A DNA stretch of 35,656 bases from Candidatus Zixiibacteriota bacterium (lineage in GTDB: Bacteria; Desulfobacterota; Binatia; UBA9968): the NCBI GenBank assembly GCA_035574315.1, contig DATLYW010000037.1, forward strand, positions 107,853 to 143,508, read 5' to 3'. Of the stretch, positions 1 to 8,155 are shown piece after piece. Positions within the stretch are counted from its first letter, which is position 1. The number at the start of each line of letters is the position of its first letter. Both the position numbers and the translations under genes were made by a program. The notes beneath the pieces are model-generated. The model searched no databases and was not told the origin of the DNA. It saw only the letters and a list, made by a program, of their open reading frames with translations.

Positions 1-368
1 TGGACGTCGGCAAACGGGTCCCGGGCGAAATCCCTCTGCTCCTCGAAAACCCCGTCCATCGACTCGCGGAAGTCGACCGGATTGCGCTTCTGCCGTCGTT
101 GCGAGTCGATCGCCAGGTTGACCGCGATACGATAAAGCCACGTGTAGAAGGTCGAGCCGCCGTGAAAATCCCCGATCTTGCGGTACGCGCGGAAGAAGGT
201 CTCCTGCGCCACCTCGAGCGCGTCGTCGCGGTTTCTCAAGAGGCCGAAAATCACCATATAGACCTTCTGGTGGTACCGGGACACAAGCTCCTGGAAGGCG
301 TCGACATCACCGTCCTGACACCTTCGGACCAGCTCCGGGTCGCTCGACTGCACGATCGCCTTGCTCAT
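1..368 (-). CDS. ECF (sigma-70 family) RNA polymerase sigma factor, 3' part outside window
   Basis: About 122 N-terminal residues are visible; the gene runs off the left edge. The translation begins MSKAIVQSSDPELVRRC and contains a typical sigma region 2: an ALEVAQETFFRAYR segment (the 'DD.A/VQE.F.RA' core-binding motif of ECF factors) followed by FYTWLYRIAVNLAIDSQRR, the -10 recognition helix. It would direct RNA polymerase to a dedicated promoter set, usually for envelope or oxidative stress. No anti-sigma gene is visible because the downstream side is missing. The start at 368 has no clear Shine-Dalgarno. An in-frame ATG at 389 (MPRARRLMSK) is an alternative. The gene is divergent from the zinc-ribbon gene. 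Confidence 0.9.
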   Translation of the reverse strand, partial: MSKAIVQSSDPELVRRCQDGDVDAFQELVSRYHQKVYMVIFGLLRNRDDALEVAQETFFRAYRKIGDFHGGSTFYTWLYRIAVNLAIDSQRRQKRNPVDFRESMDGVFEEQRDFARDPFADV

Positions 369-427
369 TAGACGGCGCGCTCGCGGCATTTATTCAACGA
401 AACGGAAAACAACCTAATAGCAAAACG

Positions 428-455
428 TTGAAATCTTCGCGAATTCCAATACAAT
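428..455 (+). promoter_or_regulatory. Putative sigma-70 promoter of the zinc-ribbon gene
   Basis: TTGAAA at 428-433 and TACAAT at 450-455 are separated by 16 bp. This would give a start near 462 and a leader of about 45 nt before the ATG at 506. It lies in the divergent gap with the sigma factor gene. The match is good but unproven. Confidence 0.45.
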
Positions 456-505
456 GAAGCCGGTTTCGTGTCGATTCGCGTCCCGCCGACCGCCGGAGAG
501 CGATT

Positions 506-1528
506 ATGATCGTGCGCTGCCCCAGCTGCAGGACCACCTACAAGGTATCCGACGACGTCGTGAAGGGGACGAAGCCGGCTTTCCGCTGCTCGCGCTGCAA
601 GCATACCTTTGAGCTGGAGGCGGCCGAGCTGGAAAAGGGAGAGCCGCAACAGCCGTCGCTGCCCGAAATCCCGCAGCCACCGGCCGAGCCCGAGGATCAC
701 GAGCTGAGCTTCGCCTTTCCGCCGAAGGAGAGCAAGAGCGAGGCGCCTCCACCCGGCCCGGTCGCGCGCGAGCGGGCTCGCCCCGAGCAGCCGCCCCGAG
801 CCTCTTCGCCCGCCGGCCCCGCTGGGGACGAACAGTGGTCGCTTCCCGACGTCGACACCCGTCCGGAAACTCCGTTCACCATCGCCGGCGAACGCGAAGG
901 CGGCGTCAGAAAACCCGAGCCCGCCCCCGCTGCGCCGGCCGAAGACGTGAGGTACGCTCCGATCCCTCCTCTGCACGAGCGACCGGACGAGCAGCAGGCG
1001 TCCACGGGTCCTTATTGGACGCTCTTCGCGCTTCTCGTCATCCTGTTCGCCTTTCTCGCGGCCTACCACCGGAGCTACCCCGCCGCCGCCGAATCGGCGC
1101 TCAAGAAGATTCCTTTGCTCGGGCCGGCGCTGGTTCGCAACCATCATCTGAAAAACGGCGTGGAGATCCGCTCGATCCGGGCCGACTATCAGACCATCCA
1201 GGGCAACCGGGACGTTTTCGTGATCAGCGGCATGGCCGTGAATTACAATCCGGTGGTGATTCGTGCCATGCGCGTCGGCGGCCGCGTCTACGATCGGGAA
1301 GGCAAGGAGATCGAGCAGCAGTCGATGTGGGTCGGAAACGCGATCTCGCGCAAGATCATCCGCGGCATGACTGCACAGGACATCCAGGACCTGCAGCGGC
1401 TGAAGCCTTTGAAGACGTTCGAGATCCCGCCCGGGGACTCGGTCCCCTTCGCGATCGTTTTTCTCAAGCCCTCGAAGGAGATCGCCAGCTTCAGCTTCGA
1501 GGTCATCGGCGCCGAGGGCGAGTCCTAG
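506..1528 (+). CDS. Zinc-ribbon (MJ0042-type) single-pass membrane protein with DUF3426-like C-terminus
   Basis: 340 residues. The N-terminus is a zinc ribbon with two CxxC pairs (C5/C8 and C28/C31) in the MIVRCPSCRTTYKV context typical of MJ0042 domains. A long Pro/Glu-rich linker (about 40-165) follows, then one transmembrane helix (about 169-188, WTLFALLVILFAFLAAY). The C-terminal 140 residues resemble the extracytoplasmic DUF3426 domain. The exact role of this family is unknown; the zinc ribbon is cytoplasmic and the C-domain probably outside. The start at 506 has a GGAGAG ribosome site 5 nt upstream. The stop overlaps the end of the convergent tatA by 4 bp. Confidence 0.85.
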   Translation: MIVRCPSCRTTYKVSDDVVKGTKPAFRCSRCKHTFELEAAELEKGEPQQPSLPEIPQPPAEPEDHELSFAFPPKESKSEAPPPGPVARERARPEQPPRASSPAGPAGDEQWSLPDVDTRPETPFTIAGEREGGVRKPEPAPAAPAEDVRYAPIPPLHERPDEQQASTGPYWTLFALLVILFAFLAAYHRSYPAAAESALKKIPLLGPALVRNHHLKNGVEIRSIRADYQTIQGNRDVFVISGMAVNYNPVVIRAMRVGGRVYDREGKEIEQQSMWVGNAISRKIIRGMTAQDIQDLQRLKPLKTFEIPPGDSVPFAIVFLKPSKEIASFSFEVIGAEGES

Positions 1529-1731
1529 CCCGGCGGCGTCTTGCCGCCGCTGTCGTCCCCGTCCGCCTTTTCCTTGGGCGTGACGTCGATCTCGTCCGGC
1601 TCGCGGATCGACTTGCGGAACTTGCGGATTCCCTTTCCGAGGCTTTCGCCGAGATCGGGAAGGCGCCGGCTGAACAGCACCAGCACGATCAGAAGGATAA
1701 CCAGAAGCTCGCCGAATCCCAATCCGAACAT
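1525..1731 (-). CDS. tatA: Sec-independent protein translocase TatA/TatE
   Basis: A 68-residue protein with the canonical TatA layout: a short N-terminal membrane helix (MFGLGFGELLVILLIVLVLF), an FSRRLPDLGESLGKGIRKFRKS amphipathic helix and an acidic/charged tail (here EPDEIDVTPKEKADGDD). TatA oligomers form the pore of the twin-arginine pathway that exports folded, often cofactor-bearing proteins. tatB and tatC are not in the window, so this is a stand-alone copy. The ATG has a GGAGG site 4 nt upstream. It converges with the zinc-ribbon gene. Confidence 0.93.
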   Translation of the reverse strand: MFGLGFGELLVILLIVLVLFSRRLPDLGESLGKGIRKFRKSIREPDEIDVTPKEKADGDDSGGKTPPG

Positions 1732-1821
1732 CGCCCCTCCGTTCCGAGGATTCTAGTCGTCGCGGCAAGCCTTTGCAAACCGAGGTTTGATCGCCGCGTT
1801 GCCCTGCAGTAACATGGACGC

Positions 1822-2628
1822 GTGGACCGGTCGAGCGCCCTCTCCTTCACGCGCTTTCTAGCGGCATCGCTCCTGCTGCACGCTCTGGCTCTGCTCCTCT
1901 TCCCCGCGCCGCGGCCGCTTCCCGCTCCCGCGGCACCGATCACGGTTTCGCTGCTCTCTCCGGCATCCGCGCCACCGCCGGCGGCCAGGGCCCCGAAGTC
2001 CTCGGGGGCTCCCGCTGCTCGCGCGGCTCCGGCCCCGACCCGTCCCTCGAAAGCCCCGGCGATCATCGCCCGGCGCAGCTCGCCCATGCTCGAGGAGAGG
2101 CCCCCCGCGGCGGAATCTTCCGGTGCGCACGATCGCCGGCCCGAAGAGCCGCCCCCTGCACGCAGGCTGCAGCCGGATGAGAAAATCGAGATCACCGAGC
2201 GACCGCTTCCGGCGCTGAAGGAGCTTCTGCCGCCGCTTTCGTGGTCTGCCAGGCGGGGAACGGGACGAGGCGAAGGTCCCGTCCAGCTGGACACGAAGGA
2301 CCCGCAATACATCACCTATTTCGGAAGCATCAAGCGGGCGATCGAGCTTGTCTGGCAATATCCCGAGCCGGCGCTGCGCTACGGGCTTCAGGGAAAGCTC
2401 CTGCTGGAATTTTCGGTGCTCGGGAACGGCGAGCTGGAGAGCGCCCGGATCATCCGCTCCTCGGGGTCGCACCTGCTCGACGAGGAAGCGTTGCGCGCCG
2501 TGAAGGCCGCGGCCCCGTTCAAGCCGATTCCGCCGTGGATCGACAAGCCCCGGCTCGACATCGTGGCGAGCTTCGAATACCTCGACAATCGGCGCCTGAA
2601 CTACCGCTTCGCGCCCCAGGGGCGCTGA
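1822..2628 (+). CDS. TonB-family protein (energy transducer or TonB-like C-terminal domain)
   Basis: 268 residues starting at a GTG. An N-terminal membrane anchor (about 10-28, FLAASLLLHALALLLF) is followed by an Ala/Pro-rich periplasmic spacer (to about 150) and a C-terminal TonB domain (about 157-255) with YFGSIKRAIELVWQYPEPA and GNGELESARIIRSSGSHLLDEEALRAVKAA spread across its beta-alpha-beta fold. TonB proteins pass proton-motive-force energy to outer-membrane receptors. exbB, exbD and a receptor gene are absent from the window, so the partner is unknown. No strong Shine-Dalgarno precedes the GTG; the short distance to the membrane helix argues against a much later start. Confidence 0.85.
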   Translation: MDRSSALSFTRFLAASLLLHALALLLFPAPRPLPAPAAPITVSLLSPASAPPPAARAPKSSGAPAARAAPAPTRPSKAPAIIARRSSPMLEERPPAAESSGAHDRRPEEPPPARRLQPDEKIEITERPLPALKELLPPLSWSARRGTGRGEGPVQLDTKDPQYITYFGSIKRAIELVWQYPEPALRYGLQGKLLLEFSVLGNGELESARIIRSSGSHLLDEEALRAVKAAAPFKPIPPWIDKPRLDIVASFEYLDNRRLNYRFAPQGR

Positions 2629-2631
2629 AGC

Positions 2632-4134
2632 TCAACCGGCGTTCTCGCCGCCCCCTTGCCGGGGCGGCTCCCACCGCAGGATCGGCCTTCTCGCGGCCCG
2701 CGCCTCGTCGAGCCTGCGCACGGGCGTCGTGTGCGGCGCGTTCTTCACCACCTCCGGGGTGTTCTTCGCCTCCTCCGCGATCGCGATCATGGCGGCGACG
2801 AAGGCGTCCAGCGTCTCCGGCGTTTCGGTTTCCGTGGGCTCGATCATCAGCGCCCCGGAAACGACCAGCGGAAAGTAGATCGTGGGCGGGTGAAACCCGT
2901 AGTCGAGCAGCCGCTTGGCGATATCGAGCGTGGTCACGCCGTGGCGATGCTGGAGGCGGTCGGTGAAGACGCATTCGTGCATGCAGGGCTGCTCGTAGGC
3001 CAGGCTGTAATGGCCTTCCAGCTTCTTGCGGACGTAGTTGGCGTTGAGCAGCGCCATGCGGCTCGCCTCTTCGAGCCCGTCGGCTCCCAGCGCGAGAATG
3101 TACGCGTAGGCGCGCACAAGCACGCCGAAGTTGCCGAAGAACGAGCGCACCCTCCCGATCGACTTCGGACAGTCCTCGACCCAGCGGAACATGCCGTCCT
3201 GCTTTTCGACCCGCGGCACCGGCAGGTAGTCGGCGAGAAAACGCTTCACCGCGACCGGGCCGGCTCCCGGGCCGCCGCCGCCGTGGGGCGTGGCGAAGGT
3301 CTTGTGCAGGTTCATGTGCAGAACGTCGACGCCCATGTCCCCCGGTTTCGCGATGCCCATGAGCGCGTTCAGGTTGGCGCCGTCGAGATAGACGAGGCCG
3401 CCGCGCGCATGCACCGCCGCCGCGGCCGCTTCGATGTGCTTCTCGAAGAGCCCGAGCGTATTGGGGTTGGTGACCATCAGCGCCGCGACATCCTCGCTCA
3501 TCGCCTTCTCGACCGCCGGCGCGTCGATCACGCCCTCCTCGTTCGACGGAATCTGGACGACCTCGTAGCCGCAGAGCGTCGAGCTGGCGGGATTGGTGCC
3601 GTGCGCGGTATCCGGCACGATCACCTTGCGCCGGGGATCGCCCCTTTCCTTGAGATACGCCCGGATCACCATCAGGCCCGTGAGCTCCCCCTGCGCTCCG
3701 GCGGAGGGCTGCAGGCTCACCGCGTCCATGCCGCCGATTTCCGCAAGCGCGCGCTCCAGCTCGTAGAGCAGCTCCATCGCCCCCTGGACCAGCGCCGCGG
3801 GCGCGAGCGGGTGCGCCAGCGCGAAGCCCGGCAGCCGCGCCGCCGCCTCGTTCACCTTGGGATTGTATTTCATGGTGCACGAGCCGAGCGGATAGAAGTT
3901 CGTCTCGATGCCGAAGTTGCGCTGCGACAGCCGCGTGAAGTGGCGCAGCACCTCGAGCTCTCCCATTTCCGGGAAACCCGGGATGTCCGCACGCACCAGG
4001 CCGGCGGGCAGCACTTCGGCTGCAAGCGAAGGCTCCTCGGGCCACGAAAAAGCGCTGCGGCCCGGAGACCCGGTTTCGAAGATGAGCGGCTGGCGGTCGC
4101 GTCCCGGCGCTTCAGGCGGCGGCGATGGTGGCAA
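2632..4134 (-). CDS. gcvPB: Glycine dehydrogenase (decarboxylating) subunit 2, P-protein beta
   Basis: 500 residues, the usual length for the C-terminal half of split P-protein. The PLP-binding lysine is K278 in HMNLHKTFATPHGGGGPG, and TNFYPLGSCTMKYNPK (about 78-93) and NPNTLGLFE are family signatures. With GcvPA it decarboxylates glycine and transfers the aminomethyl group to lipoylated GcvH. A TTG start at 4134 is supported by GAGGAG 10 nt upstream and by a 23-bp overlap with the end of gcvPA, suggesting translational coupling. Last gene of the folD-gcvTHPAPB operon. It converges tail to tail with the TonB-type gene, with only 3 bp between the stops. Confidence 0.96.
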   Translation of the reverse strand: MPPSPPPEAPGRDRQPLIFETGSPGRSAFSWPEEPSLAAEVLPAGLVRADIPGFPEMGELEVLRHFTRLSQRNFGIETNFYPLGSCTMKYNPKVNEAAARLPGFALAHPLAPAALVQGAMELLYELERALAEIGGMDAVSLQPSAGAQGELTGLMVIRAYLKERGDPRRKVIVPDTAHGTNPASSTLCGYEVVQIPSNEEGVIDAPAVEKAMSEDVAALMVTNPNTLGLFEKHIEAAAAAVHARGGLVYLDGANLNALMGIAKPGDMGVDVLHMNLHKTFATPHGGGGPGAGPVAVKRFLADYLPVPRVEKQDGMFRWVEDCPKSIGRVRSFFGNFGVLVRAYAYILALGADGLEEASRMALLNANYVRKKLEGHYSLAYEQPCMHECVFTDRLQHRHGVTTLDIAKRLLDYGFHPPTIYFPLVVSGALMIEPTETETPETLDAFVAAMIAIAEEAKNTPEVVKNAPHTTPVRRLDEARAARRPILRWEPPRQGGGENAG

Positions 4135-5458
4135 GCTTCTCGATCTCCTCTCCCTCGTTCATTTCCGTCACGCAGACGAGCACCGCGTCGGCCAGCTCGG
4201 GATACCATCGACCGAGCGGGATGCCGGGCACGATCTTGTGCTCGGCGCAGCGGCGCATCAGCGCCTCCGGGTCCCTCGACTGGACGACGAACTCGTTGAA
4301 AAAAGGCGCGCTGAATCGCCGCCGCAGGCCGGCCCTCGCCGCGAGCAGGGCTTCCGCCCGGTGCGCCCGGCTGAGATTGATCTCGGCGAGCCGGCGTAGG
4401 CCGCTCCGGCCGAGCAACGACAGGTAGACCGTGGCGGCGAGCGCGCACAGCGTCTGGCTCGTGCAGATGTTGGAGGTGGCCTTTTCCCGGCGGATGTGCT
4501 GCTCGCGGGTGGCGAGAGTCAGCACAAAGCCCCGCCGTCCCTCGACGTCGACGGTCTCGCCGACGAGCCGTCCCGGCAGACTGCGGATAAATTTTTTTTG
4601 TGTCGCGAAGAAGCCGAAGCCCGGGCCGCCGAACGCCATCGGAACGCCCAGGCTCTGCCCCTCGCCCACCGCGATGGGGACGCCGAACTCCCCGGGCGGC
4701 TTGAGGAGGCCCAGGGCGAGCGGCTCCGTGGTCACCGAGATCAGCTGCGCTCCCGCGCGCTCGCACGCGGCCCGCAGCGGCTCCAGATTTTCCACCGCGC
4801 CGAAGAAGTTAGGGTAGCCGACCACCGCGCACAACGCGTCGTCGCCGAGACGGTCGGCGAGCTGGGCGACGTCGGTCACGCCGGAGGCATCGTAACCGAC
4901 CTCCTCCAGGCGCAGACCCTCGAGATTGGCGAGATACGTCGCGATCACCTGCCGGTACTGCGGGTGCAGCGCCCGCGAGACGAGCACGCGCCGGCGCCCG
5001 GCCGGCTGCACGCGCCGCGACATCAGCACTGCTTCGGCCGCAGCCGACGCGCCGTCGTAAACGCCGGCGTTGGCCGCCTCCATGCCGGTCAGCTGGCAGA
5101 CAAGCGTCTGGAACTCGAAGAGCGCCTGGAGGGTTCCCTGGCTGACCTCCGGCTGGTACGGGGTGTAGGAGGTCGCGAACTCCGAGCGTGAAACGATCGC
5201 GTCCACCGCTCCCGGGATCGCGTGGTGGTAGCTTCCCCCACCGAGAAAAAAACTCCATCCCGACGCGGCGCCGTTGCGCGCTGCGAGGGAGGCGAGGCGC
5301 CGGAGCACCGCCGGCTCGGAAAGGCCGTCCGGCAGGCGGATCCGGGCGCGCTCGCGCAGGCTCCGCGGCACCTGCTCGAAAAGCTCTTCGACGCTGTCGA
5401 GGCCGATCTCGCGGAGCATGCGCCGCTTGTCATCGGCCGTGTGAGGGGTATACCGCAT
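4112..5458 (-). CDS. gcvPA: Glycine dehydrogenase (decarboxylating) subunit 1, P-protein alpha
   Basis: 448 residues starting MRYTPHTADDKRRMLREIG, the classical GcvPA N-terminus. SYHHAIPGAVD, SQGTLQALFEFQTLVCQLTGME and GPGFGFFATQKKFIRSLPGR (across about 90-290) are family hallmarks. It forms the heterotetrameric P-protein with GcvPB. The open frame extends upstream past gcvH sequence, but MRYTPHT is the conserved start, 8 nt after the gcvH stop. A run of eight A residues on the coding strand (T8 in plus coordinates, near 4592) encodes QKKF and is unusual in this GC-rich gene. Second-to-last gene of the operon. Confidence 0.96.
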   Translation of the reverse strand: MRYTPHTADDKRRMLREIGLDSVEELFEQVPRSLRERARIRLPDGLSEPAVLRRLASLAARNGAASGWSFFLGGGSYHHAIPGAVDAIVSRSEFATSYTPYQPEVSQGTLQALFEFQTLVCQLTGMEAANAGVYDGASAAAEAVLMSRRVQPAGRRRVLVSRALHPQYRQVIATYLANLEGLRLEEVGYDASGVTDVAQLADRLGDDALCAVVGYPNFFGAVENLEPLRAACERAGAQLISVTTEPLALGLLKPPGEFGVPIAVGEGQSLGVPMAFGGPGFGFFATQKKFIRSLPGRLVGETVDVEGRRGFVLTLATREQHIRREKATSNICTSQTLCALAATVYLSLLGRSGLRRLAEINLSRAHRAEALLAARAGLRRRFSAPFFNEFVVQSRDPEALMRRCAEHKIVPGIPLGRWYPELADAVLVCVTEMNEGEEIEKLATIAAA

Positions 5459-5466
5459 CGGTGGGT

Positions 5467-5895
5467 TTATTCCTCTTCTTCGTCGGTTTCGTCGTCTTCT
5501 TCTTCCTCGTCCCTCTGTTGCGCCACGTACTCGGCGTACTCGTCCGCGGTCATGAGATCCTTCAGGTCGTCCATGTCGCTCATCTCGACGCGGATCATCC
5601 AGCCGTCGCCGTAGGCGTCCTCGTTGATCGTTTCCGGATTGTCGGGCAAGGCGTCGTTGACCTCGATGACCGTGCCGCTGACCGGAGCGTAAACGTCCGA
5701 GACCGCCTTGACCGATTCGACCGCGCCGAAGGGGTCGTCCTTGACGATTTTCTCGCCGACCTCGGGAAGCTCGACGTAGACGATGTCCCCGAGTTCTTCC
5801 TGAGCGTACTCGGTAATCCCTATGGTCGCGGTTTTTCCCTCGACGAGCACCCACTCGTGCTCCTTCGAATATTTCAAGCCCTCAGGAAAATCCAT
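5467..5895 (-). CDS. gcvH: Glycine cleavage system H protein (lipoyl carrier) with acidic C-terminal tail
   Basis: 142 residues. The lipoyl-accepting lysine is K63 in AVESVKAVSDVYAPVSG, and MDFPEGLKYSKEHEWV is a textbook N-terminus. GcvH shuttles the aminomethyl intermediate between P-, T- and L-proteins. The core ends near residue 128; the last residues (about QRDEEEEDDETDEEEE) are an almost purely acidic extension that most GcvH proteins lack. AAGGAGG lies 6 nt before the ATG. It sits between gcvT (33 nt gap) and gcvPA (8 nt gap). Confidence 0.97.
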   Translation of the reverse strand: MDFPEGLKYSKEHEWVLVEGKTATIGITEYAQEELGDIVYVELPEVGEKIVKDDPFGAVESVKAVSDVYAPVSGTVIEVNDALPDNPETINEDAYGDGWMIRVEMSDMDDLKDLMTADEYAEYVAQQRDEEEEDDETDEEEE

Positions 5896-5928
5896 GGACT
5901 ACCTCCTTGCATGCCTGATTTTCGCGCC

Positions 5929-7029
5929 TCACGAAGGCGAGCGCCGGTAGAACGGCACGGGCACGATCTGGATGCGCGCCCGCCTCCCGCGAATCTCCAC
6001 CTCGAGGATGTTTCCCGTCACCGCTTGCTCCGTCGTCACGTAACCCAGGGCGATCGCGCGCTTCAACGAAGGCGACAGGGTTCCGCTGGTGATCCGTCCC
6101 ACCACCCTTCCGTCCTTGAGCAAAGGATAATCGGCGCGCGCGATCCCGGGATCCATCAGCTCCAGCCCCACCAGCCGTCGCCGCACCCCCTCTTCCTTCT
6201 GCTTCAGCAGGACGTCGCGCCCGACGAATTCTCCCTTGCCGAGCTTGACGACCCAATCCAGCCCCGCCTCCAGAGGGGTCGTCGTGTCGTCGAGCTCGTG
6301 GCTGTAGAGTGGATAAGCTTTCTCCAGGCGCAGCGTGTCGCGCGCTCCCAGCCCCGCCGGCTCGAGCCCGGCCGACGCGCCGGCTTCCAGCAGCCGATCC
6401 CAGAGGCCCGCGGCCGCCTGCGGGTTGCAGTAAAGCTCGAAGCCGTCCTCGCCGGTGTAGCCCGTGCGCGCAAGCAGGCAATCGATCGACGCCACCTCGG
6501 CCCGGGCGAAATGGAACGGCTTGAGCGCCTGCAGGTCGAGCGCCGTAAGGGAGCGAAGGATTTTTTCCGCCGCCGGCCCCTGGAGCGCCAGCAGCGCATA
6601 ATCGTCGCTGCGGTCTTCCACCCGTACCCCGCCGCCCGCCCGTTCCCGAAGCCACTCGAAATCCTTTTCGCGATTGGCGGCGTTCACGCACACGAGATAA
6701 CGATCGGGCTCGAGCCGGTAGAAGATCACGTCGTCGACCACGCCGCCGGCGTCGTTCAGGATCAGGTTGTACTGCGCCTGAGACACCTTCATGCGGCTGA
6801 TGTCGTTCGCCGTCATGCGCTGGCAGAATTCCGACGCTCCCGCCCCGTGGATCTCGATCTCGCCCATGTGGCTCACGTCGAAGAGTCCGGCGCGCTCGCG
6901 CACCGCGAGATGCTCCTCGATCACGCCCCGGTACTGCACCGGCATTTCCCAGCCGGCGAAGTCCACCATCCTGGCCCCCGCCCGGCGGTGGACCGCCCAG
7001 AGCGGCGTTTTTTTGAGTTCCCGAGCCAC
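5929..7029 (-). CDS. gcvT: Aminomethyltransferase (glycine cleavage T protein)
   Basis: 366 residues from a GTG at 7029. GARMVDFAGWEMPVQY (about 18-33), DVSHMGEIEI and LNDAGGVVDDVIFYR, with the catalytic Asp at about 99/100, are diagnostic, and the C-terminus ends in the short beta segment typical of GcvT. It releases ammonia and forms 5,10-methylene-tetrahydrofolate. The open frame continues upstream inside folD in another frame. The GTG at 7029 gives the family's normal N-terminus (VARELKKTPLW); an in-frame GTG at 7038 is the alternative. No strong ribosome site is visible, and translation may be coupled to folD, whose stop is at 7050. Confidence 0.95.
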   Translation of the reverse strand: MARELKKTPLWAVHRRAGARMVDFAGWEMPVQYRGVIEEHLAVRERAGLFDVSHMGEIEIHGAGASEFCQRMTANDISRMKVSQAQYNLILNDAGGVVDDVIFYRLEPDRYLVCVNAANREKDFEWLRERAGGGVRVEDRSDDYALLALQGPAAEKILRSLTALDLQALKPFHFARAEVASIDCLLARTGYTGEDGFELYCNPQAAAGLWDRLLEAGASAGLEPAGLGARDTLRLEKAYPLYSHELDDTTTPLEAGLDWVVKLGKGEFVGRDVLLKQKEEGVRRRLVGLELMDPGIARADYPLLKDGRVVGRITSGTLSPSLKRAIALGYVTTEQAVTGNILEVEIRGRRARIQIVPVPFYRRSPS

Positions 7030-7049
7030 GAGCCTCACGAGGAGTTCGG

Positions 7050-7910
7050 TCAGCCGTCGCGCTGAAGGGAATCTTTCGCGGCCTTGAGGGTGTTGTAAAG
7101 CAGCATGCAGATCGTCATCGGGCCGACGCCTCCGGGAACCGGAGTGATCCACGAGGCGCGTTCCTTGGCGACCTCGAACTCCACGTCGCCGCATAGCTTG
7201 CCGCTCGGCAGGCGGTTCACGCCGACGTCGATCACGACGGCACCGGGCTTGATCCAGTCGCCCCGAACCAGCGCGGCCTTGCCGATCGCCACGACGAGGA
7301 TGTCCGCCCGCCCGACCTCGTCGCGCAGATTCACCGTTCGCGAGTGGCAGATGGTCACGGTCGCGTGGCGCTCGAGCAGCATCAGCGCCACCGGCTTGCC
7401 CACGATGTTGCTCCGCCCGACGACGACCGCGTTCTTTCCCTTCGGATCGCAACCGATGGAATCGAGCAGCTTCAGGATGCCCATGGGCGTGCACGGCCGG
7501 AAGCCGCTTCCGCCGAGCAGGAGCATTCCCTGGCTCATCGGATGAAAACCGTCCACGTCCTTGCGCGGCGAGATCGCCTCGAGCACCCGGTCGGCGCGAA
7601 TGTGCGGCGGCAGCGGAAGCTGGACGAGAATCCCGTGCACGTTCTTGTCCTTGTTGAGCGACTGAACCACGGAGAGCAGCTCCCGCTCCGAGATCGTGGC
7701 CGGCAGAAGGTGCTCGTACGACTTGATCCCCACTTCCTTGCACGCCTTCTCCTTGTTCTTGACGTAGACGTGGGAGGCGGGATCGTCGCCCACCAGCACT
7801 ACCCCCAGCCCCGGCGCTATGCCCCAGCGGCGCTCGAGCCCATCGACCTCTTCCTTGATCTGTTTCTGGATTTCTTTTGCGACTGCTTTGCCGTCAATGA
7901 TCGATGCCAT
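7050..7910 (-). CDS. folD: Bifunctional methylene-THF dehydrogenase / methenyl-THF cyclohydrolase
   Basis: 286 residues, standard length. The YVKNK motif (Y49, K53) holds the catalytic lysine; [16 protein letters not shown] and [11 protein letters not shown] are the substrate and NADP signatures. FolD oxidises the 5,10-methylene-THF made by GcvT to 10-formyl-THF, so its place at the head of the gcv operon is functionally coherent: one-carbon units from glycine are fed directly onward. I looked for a glycine riboswitch in the 245 nt between this start and the divergent hydrolase and saw none. Only weak -35-like sequences on the minus strand were found. Confidence 0.96.
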   Translation of the reverse strand: MASIIDGKAVAKEIQKQIKEEVDGLERRWGIAPGLGVVLVGDDPASHVYVKNKEKACKEVGIKSYEHLLPATISERELLSVVQSLNKDKNVHGILVQLPLPPHIRADRVLEAISPRKDVDGFHPMSQGMLLLGGSGFRPCTPMGILKLLDSIGCDPKGKNAVVVGRSNIVGKPVALMLLERHATVTICHSRTVNLRDEVGRADILVVAIGKAALVRGDWIKPGAVVIDVGVNRLPSGKLCGDVEFEVAKERASWITPVPGGVGPMTICMLLYNTLKAAKDSLQRDG

Positions 7911-8064
7911 CGCCTGCTCCGTATCGCGGCCGCCGAGCTCCTGTTGAAGAGAAAAAATTCCGCGAAGGGCCGGTCGCCCCCGCCAGTTCTATTGGCATGA
8001 CACGGAGAAAATCAAAGGTCAACCCCCGATTCACCGCGGCCGCCGCCCGCGTCGCCACGGACGG

Positions 8065-8093
8065 TTGACAAGCGCCGGCCGCCATTTTATAGG
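8065..8093 (+). promoter_or_regulatory. Putative sigma-70 promoter of the hydrolase-ligAB-LLM operon
   Basis: A perfect TTGACA (8065-8070) and TATAGG (8088-8093) are spaced by 17 bp. The start would be near 8100, about 55 nt before the ATG at 8156. This is the best vegetative promoter match in the window. Confidence 0.55.
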
Positions 8094-8155
8094 CACAGCA
8101 GCAAGGCCCCCGGTCGTGGCGGAGCCGCCGCGCCGGGAGCCGCCCGGAAGCGCCG

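Noticed and set aside
368..1768. 466-residue open frame antisense to the zinc-ribbon gene and tatA
   Set aside because: Arg/Asp-rich shadow composition, no family resemblance, and it overlaps two well-supported genes.
5929..7743. Longer gcvT start inside folD
   Set aside because: The extra N-terminal 200-plus residues are folD in another frame; family homology begins at about 7029.
7911..8155. Glycine riboswitch upstream of the folD-gcv operon
   Set aside because: Neither aptamer core nor a paired tandem arrangement was seen in this gap on the minus strand.
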